Source of the DNA: Argopecten irradians | Lineage: Eukaryota > Mollusca > Bivalvia > Pectinida > Pectinidae | Direction of reading: 5' to 3' | DNA length: 64,000 bases | Assembly: GCF_041381155.1 (NCBI RefSeq) | Contig: NC_091147.1 | Coordinates: 34,552,909 to 34,616,908, forward strand | Shown here: piece after piece, positions 58,467 through 64,000 of the stretch | Layout of the letters: the number at the start of each line of letters is the position of its first letter | How positions within the stretch are numbered: the first letter of the stretch is position 1 | Translations under genes and position numbers: made by a program | Notes under the pieces: generated by a model | What the model saw: only the letters and a program-made list of their open reading frames with translations | Told to the model about the DNA's origin: nothing | Database searches by the model: none

Positions 58467-59088
58467 AATCGTTCAAACTGTCCCCTGATTCAGTAGACAA
58501 AAACACAGAATAATAACACAGAAAAATAATACAACGATTGCACTTACGCTGACATATCCCAGAAAACAGGAACCGTTCCCTGTCTTATATTCTATGAATG
58601 TGTAAACGTTCTGTATTGTTTACTACATGGCTTTGAGTACTGACTTACTGAAAACGTGGATATTTTCGTGAGTGCTTGATTTAGCGATTTCCACGCATAA
58701 AACTTCTTTTGCGATGTTGTTTTTTCGCGATATATTAAATTTTAACTTCTAACAAAAACGTTCATACATGTTCAAAATATTACACATGGGAGGAATTTTC
58801 GCAATTAAGTGACTTTTGCGTAATTAGTGTAAATTTCCCTCTCGCTTAAATTTCCACATTTACAGTAAACGATTTTCATAATAACCTTGTAAAATCGTGT
58901 CGTTGAAGATATTTGAATATATATATATATATTCAGCGTAGGACATTTTTTTATTCACTTTATGCACAAATACGTAAATTAACAAAATACTTTATAACCT
59001 GTCTAAACCGGCCCTCGTCCAATCCTGATCCCTGTCTATCCCGACGTAACTTATTCCGAATTTGCATATTACAGAGTTTTCTGCACTT

Positions 59089-59204
59089 GCGGATAGTTAT
59101 TAATTGTGACGTCATGTGTTTGCCAGCGTAACGTCATACGTTTTGGAGAAAGCGACGTGAATTGTGCTCACAAAATAATGACGTAACAATCGATACCTAC
59201 CCGC
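59089..59204. mobile_element. 116-bp GCGGGTAG MITE, block B copy
   Basis: Same element and position as 3963-4078, with small changes in the left end (GCGGATAG). Confidence 0.7.
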
Positions 59205-59600
59205 AAGGGAGCTAACCATGTAATACGCAAGGACGGAATAGTATTTTCCTTCTTTATTATGGTTCTTAAAACCTGTGAAATCAGGACATCTGACCCTCTA
59301 CCGACCAAATATGCTAGTATTCGGGTTAACAAATCATGACAGTCTGTAGACTTTCACTTACCAATCAATATATGTTTATGCATGTATTGAAAGGGGTCAA
59401 AGTTCACGGGTATTCCAGTGTAAAACCCAAACTATGATAATAAAACACTTTGGAAAATTGTTGGAAAAAACCAATGTTATTATAGAAAAAGGAAAGAGTA
59501 CAACTAATTGTTAATGATAATGTATAAAATTTATTACAAACATATCAATAATTCACTAATATCACGTAATGCTAAATTTACAACATACATGTTTGATTGC

Positions 59601-59690
59601 TTAACTATCGGTAACTATGGCGGGAAATATTATGCACAAAAAGTCTTTTTTGCTATCGTCCAGAACCGACAGCTTAACCAAAAGGGAAAT
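59601..59690 (-). CDS. NPC2: NPC2 copy B, coding exon 4 and stop
   Basis: A 90-bp exon identical to copy A exon 4, followed by the same AATAAA signal (59530-59535). Confidence 0.92.
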   Translation of the reverse strand: MSLLVKLSVLDDSKKDFLCIIFPAIVTDS

Positions 59691-62600
59691 CTGAAAAATA
59701 AAATACAAATGAATATTTTTTATATTTTAATTGAAAATTGAATAAACATTATAATTATTATTATTATTTTGTTATTTAGTACAGTTTGTGATGCATCACA
59801 GACCCTGACTCATGGTTTGTATGGATAACTTCTACCCATATAAAAGATTTATACAAATGTGTACGTTTTGAATAGTAAAATTCTCCCAGAGTTCATTGCG
59901 GTCTCCCATGATTCATTGTAGTCCTCTGACAATGACTCACGGATTGACCGTCTGATGACCTCGGTTCACGTAAGCATTAAAGTGAAAATCTAACGATATA
60001 TGGATGCAAATTAACATTAACCTTAATGTAAACACTGTTATAAGACTCTTTTATATGTGGATAGGAATGATATGGATATTATACCCGAGGATTATGATGT
60101 GTAATACCCGAGGCTTACAGTTTGTGAACTCGAAGGTAGAACATCACTATCCTTCTAATCTTATCCACTTTCAAAAGGGTAATTTTCTCATACACCGACG
60201 TTATTATACCGTTTGTAAATTATCATACATAAATATTAATCAGTGATATCTATCACTTTCTGAAATTGTTTGGTCGACAGAGTTATAGATATTGAACTAG
60301 CATTAAACATTCAGGTATAAAGATGTACATACCGAAGCGATACATATGTATTTAGAACTGAAAACCTATGATATACATAAGGTAAACTGACTCAGATACA
60401 ATTTATATTAAGTATATTGTACATTATGTTCCCTTTTGAACACTTATGAGAAGTTGTATAAAAACCTATGGTTTTACAATGCTTGAAACATTTTGTGCGA
60501 ATCTTATTGCCCACGATATATGCGAGATTTAGTCGCACATTAAATTATGCTGATTATTTTTGCGAGATCTAATCGCATTGGACGTTGAAGTGGAGAAAAA
60601 ATTACCGTTGGGTAGGACTTGGCGACGAAAATTGTGTTCTTATATTGTGAGACAGTTCCTGACTTGATTGGACAGACGAGATTATTGTTGGAGCAACAGT
60701 CCTCGTGTCCTGGGAATTTAACCTGAACTCCAGCTATTACACCAAATATGGCATTTGTTGGATGAGACATGTCTTCAGCTGAAAATAGATACATTCACAC
60801 ATACTTGTAAAAACATTTTTGACTTGAAAAACAGAGACAAAAACAACAATTTTTCTTTCATAACACCTAAAAAAAGATGTCGTTTCTGATTTTGATTTGC
60901 TTATTCCTTTTGTCTTTTAGAAGATTAATAGGGAATTGTATGGTATGGTATAGCGTAGACTGAATTTCCGATATAAGGATAAACTTGAATAATTTAATTT
61001 TCGATGTTACACTCATTTCTATTGGTTAGATATTTGAGGTTATTTTTCCATAGACCGAAAAAAGTGAACGTCATGTAATATGATGTCATATATACAGAAT
61101 GTTTACGCGAAATATTTTAAATGCGACACGGTCATTGACCAGCCTGATATTGGATAAGATATCAATGCGCCACAACTCAATTTGACTTATTGTTAGAAAG
61201 TAATATCAAGGAAATCAATGCATAATTAGTATCTCATTGAGTTATTCAGATTAAATCATAAGCATTATTCTAAATATCTTTTGGGTTTATAAAGTCATAC
61301 GGCTGGACATTCTTTTTCATTGACGCTTCGCTTTTTTTTTCTTTTTTTTTCTATCACTTCATACACCCAAAAGATATTGATAATAATGCATAAATAGACT
61401 TTTTGTCATTGGCCTATAAAACACATATTTAGGATGTACTCTCCTCACACCATGTTTTATCGAGAAAACACTCTGGGTTACGATCCTATCCATGACTATC
61501 CTTAAATGTTACATGTATCGTTGTAATTATGCCATGGAAACATGTAACTCGAATAACCTGTTTGATATGATGTATTCTATTCGTCACGATTTTATTTTAA
61601 AAAGCTCGACTCAAATACTAGAAAAGCTCATAGTGTCAAATTTTCCCCGTCAATTTATATATATGATGTTTGGCAATATACAATTATCGACCCATTTCAA
61701 GGTGGATACGGTGAGTTATCAACCCGAGGAAACGATATAGTTTGCCAATCAAACGACTATACAAATATCAACCATTGTGATAGTGGCCATAGGCCAAGAC
61801 TGAGGCTACACCTTAGAGGGTTAAAAATCACTGTAAAGAATTAACAGATGTCAATGTAAATACTAGTTTTATTATTATATGACCAGTGGTTTTACTGGGT
61901 TTTTTAATGGCCGATTCGTATTTTAATATCAAACCCAAAATCAGCGGCGAATAGCACGTAAGGCACGCTAGTATAGGTTACTGGACTGAGACGAGATACC
62001 TCTCGCGAGTCCCGTTACCTGTGTCAAGAGTAGATCGAGAGAATCTCTCCTTACATGTGAAGGCATATTAACTTTTGACGGTTTGTTTGTTTGTTTGTTT
62101 GTTTGATTAATTAACGTCCTATTAACAGCTATGGTCATGTATGGACGGCCTCCCATATATGCAGTGCTTGTGTGTATGTTGTGCGAGGTGCGTGTTTTGG
62201 GAGACTGCGGTATATTCGTGTTATGTCTTCTTGTATAGTGGAACTGTTGCCCTTTTTATAGTGCTATATCACTGAAGCATGCCGCCGAAGACACCAAGCA
62301 ACACACCCCACCCGGTCACATTATACTGACAACGGGCGAACCAGTCGTCCCACTCCCTGTATGCTGAACGCTAAGCAGGAGCAGAAACTACCACTTTTAT
62401 AGACTTTGGTGTGTCTCGGCCAGGGGACAAAACCCAGAGTCTTCCTCACAGGGGCGAACGCTCAACTCAAGGCCAAAAGTGAGGCGGTGCCAAGGGAGGC
62501 ATTAGGAAAGATAAAGTCAGTTAGGAAGAAGAGAAAAGATAAGAGCCTAAATTTAGTCGCCTTTTACGATCATGCAATAGGGGCAGCAGGTAAAATTCTA

Positions 62601-63293
62601 ACGCCCTACCTGCAGGGCTGCTTTTGACGGTAAGTAGTACCCCGATATATAACGTAAAGGGACATTCCGAATATAAGACACTTCCAATGACATGTTGAGC
62701 TTTAACGCAAAAATTTCATATCTTTACAATCTAAAACAAACTACAAAAATGAAATATGTTTGCAAAATGAAATATTTTTGCGGAGAACAATGACACAGCG
62801 TAAATAGGCGAGAAGCCATCTTTAAAGTTAAATGTGCCATAACCTGGCGAAATATGTAACATACTACTATTTTCAGTGATTTATTTTATTTTATAATTAT
62901 AACATTATTATAACATTATTTTTTATAGTGACATTATAATTATTGACATCACTATAAAATGTGAAAAGTAACTGTAGACCACAACCTAGCTTCATGGTTT
63001 GACCATGTGTCCTCATTTTACGGCTCTGTAGACGACGTAAAAATAATGATTTTTGGAAATATTGTCAAAATTCATTTTTAAAGCTTATTCAACTAGTTTG
63101 GTGGTGAATAACAGATAAAAGATCTTCGTGATTCGTAAATATGACAGTTAAGGCACATATAACTTTAAGACGAAGAACAACTTACTTGCTGTGAAATTGA
63201 CTTGCAAGCTGGCATTTGTTCCCCGTATAAGGTGACAGGGCTCCGCTGTACACCCATTCACGTTAACAGACTGGATCGTAGCTCCTGTAGATC
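59601..63293 (-). CDS. NPC2: NPC2-like protein, copy B, partial at window edge (exons 2-4)
   Basis: Exons 63186-63293, 60606-60778 and 59601-59690 are present with the same splice sites as copy A. Exon 1 would lie beyond position 64000, because copy A has 1.3 kb between exons 1 and 2. Exons 2 and 4 are identical to copy A and exon 3 has one synonymous change, so the predicted protein part is identical. Introns differ more: intron 2 carries a 538-bp retroposon absent from A and lacks both of A's large insertions. No break in the coding sequence is seen. It is either a second gene or the other haplotype of copy A. Confidence 0.9.
60606..60778 (-). CDS. NPC2: NPC2 copy B, coding exon 3
   Basis: A 173-bp exon, identical to copy A at the protein level; one TTT to TTC change in a phenylalanine codon. 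Confidence 0.92.
62083..62620 (-). mobile_element. 538-bp retroposon in intron 2 of NPC2 copy B
   Basis: On the minus strand it ends in a (CAAA)n-type tail, seen as TTTGTTTGTTTG at 62083-62103. CTTTTGACGGT is duplicated at 62072-62082 and 62621-62631, and block A (about 17875) has it once. The sequence next to the tail, TTAACGTCCTATTAACAGC, is shared with the 3' part of the SINE at 34046-34268. No reverse transcriptase; a related fragment is at 26425-26590. Confidence 0.85.
63186..63293 (-). CDS. NPC2: NPC2 copy B, coding exon 2
   Basis: A 108-bp exon identical to copy A exon 2 with the same TTTTATAG acceptor and GTAAGT donor. Confidence 0.92.
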
Positions 63294-64000
63294 CTATAAA
63301 AACATTCTGTCAGTATTTTGCAATCAAATACATATTTCTTATCAATTATTATCGTAATTATATAAAAAAAAACCTTTAAAATATAAAGTATTTATTTTAG
63401 TACAATACATAAAACCTATCATAAATTACAAGGTCATGGGAGTAACTCATATAGGATAATTTAATTGAGTAAGAACACTGAATCCGGCAGTCCGGAAAAT
63501 TCGTAATCCGGATTGTTTAGGCTGGAAACGAAGGTGTCCGAATTATCGAGGTTCCACTGTATATTTATCTATGTTTGTAACTAGTTAATCACACACTCTT
63601 ACGTAAATTAATTTTTTTTGTTCTTTAGTAAAAATCCATTGTCATGCGTCTTGTTTGTATCATATATTATACAACAATGCATGGCATGTGTAGTGTAAAT
63701 CTTTGAATGGTTATAACATTGACAAAACCCATTAAAGGTCCACAAACTTTCTGAAACAAAAGTACAAAGTTTCTCAAAAACAACAATAACATAAGAAAAT
63801 ATATATCGCATAAGATAATGTAACAACACCAAAAGAGTGCAAGATTCCCTGTGCAAACTTTTTGATTCATTTCGCGGTTTTGCGGTCTGGCGCAGTGATT
63901 GTCAACTAACGCTCGTTAATTATGACGACGGCGGGAAACATAAGAAGACCCGAGTTCTAAAAATTAACATTTGATTTACATGATTTAGATTGTTCTGATG

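Larger units (their letters stand above)
50800..64000. repeat. Duplicated block, copy B (runs off the window)
   Basis: Second copy of the 573-19255 block, about 50 kb downstream in direct orientation. Private features are the longer 20-bp array, the 2929-bp element at 55538 and the retroposon at 62083. Confidence 0.9.

Noticed and set aside
62406..62627. 73-codon frame with a lysine-rich stretch
   Set aside because: Lies in the retroposon of copy B on the strand opposite to its transcription; no domain.

Overview
The window is AT-rich eukaryotic (animal) DNA with small, widely spaced exons, GT-AG introns and dense repeats. Several repeats have the look of molluscan, most likely bivalve, repeats: a tRNA-derived SINE, a 145-bp tandem unit built around inverted AGGTCA sites with a GGCCCATGGGCC hairpin end, and a TRIM RING fragment. 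I infer a bivalve mollusc; the species cannot be told from the sequence.

The only intact genes I can support are Niemann-Pick C2-type (ML domain, sterol/lipid-binding, secreted or lysosomal) genes, all on the minus strand and all with the same four-exon plan (coding exon lengths 73 or 79, 108, 173 and 90 bp). Copy A is complete (19939 to 4466, 147 aa). A diverged paralogue, NPC2-2, is complete (30742 to 22700, 149 aa). Copy B (63293 to 59601) has exons 2-4 in the window, and exon 1 would lie beyond position 64000. A and B sit in two near-identical blocks, 573-19255 and 50800-64000, with one synonymous difference in the 371 bp of shared exon sequence. They are either a recent tandem duplication or two haplotypes placed in tandem by the assembly.

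Comparing A with B gives natural 'empty sites' that define several insertions exactly. In A, intron 2 holds an 8418-bp foldback-like element (5754-14171, 6-bp target duplication CGTTTC) and a 2488-bp TA-flanked element (14785-17272). The latter is an inverted, near-identical copy of one nested in the first element (10921-13406). In B there is a 2929-bp element with ~468-bp inverted ends (55538-58466, target duplication AATCGT) and a 538-bp retroposon (62083-62620, 11-bp target duplication). After subtracting the insertions, intron 2 is 1877 bp in A and 1858 bp in B. A second, shorter member of the 8.4-kb family lies at 35421-37667 (target duplication CTTTTC). Both members begin TACGG, carry GGACATG, and have terminal inverted repeats made mainly of 21-22-bp tandem units, each with a palindromic core. 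This family is the most unusual thing in the window.

Region by region: 1-573 degenerate repeat; 573-20000 block A with NPC2 copy A and its insertions; 20-22.7 kb MITE relics; 22.7-30.8 kb NPC2-2; 31-33.4 kb MITE and inverted repeats; 33.4-35.1 kb degenerate tandem array and SINE; 35.4-37.7 kb second foldback element; 37.7-40.2 kb MITE relics; 40.2-42.3 kb 145-bp tandem repeat element; 42.7-44.8 kb dispersed repeats; 44.9-45.2 kb broken TRIM fragment; 45.5-46.3 kb tandem repeat element with SINE head; 46.7-47.3 kb TTAA MITEs; 48.8-50.4 kb SINE, MITE and 39-bp minisatellite; 50.8-64 kb block B with NPC2 copy B. Most short open frames elsewhere are chance or repeat-encoded.
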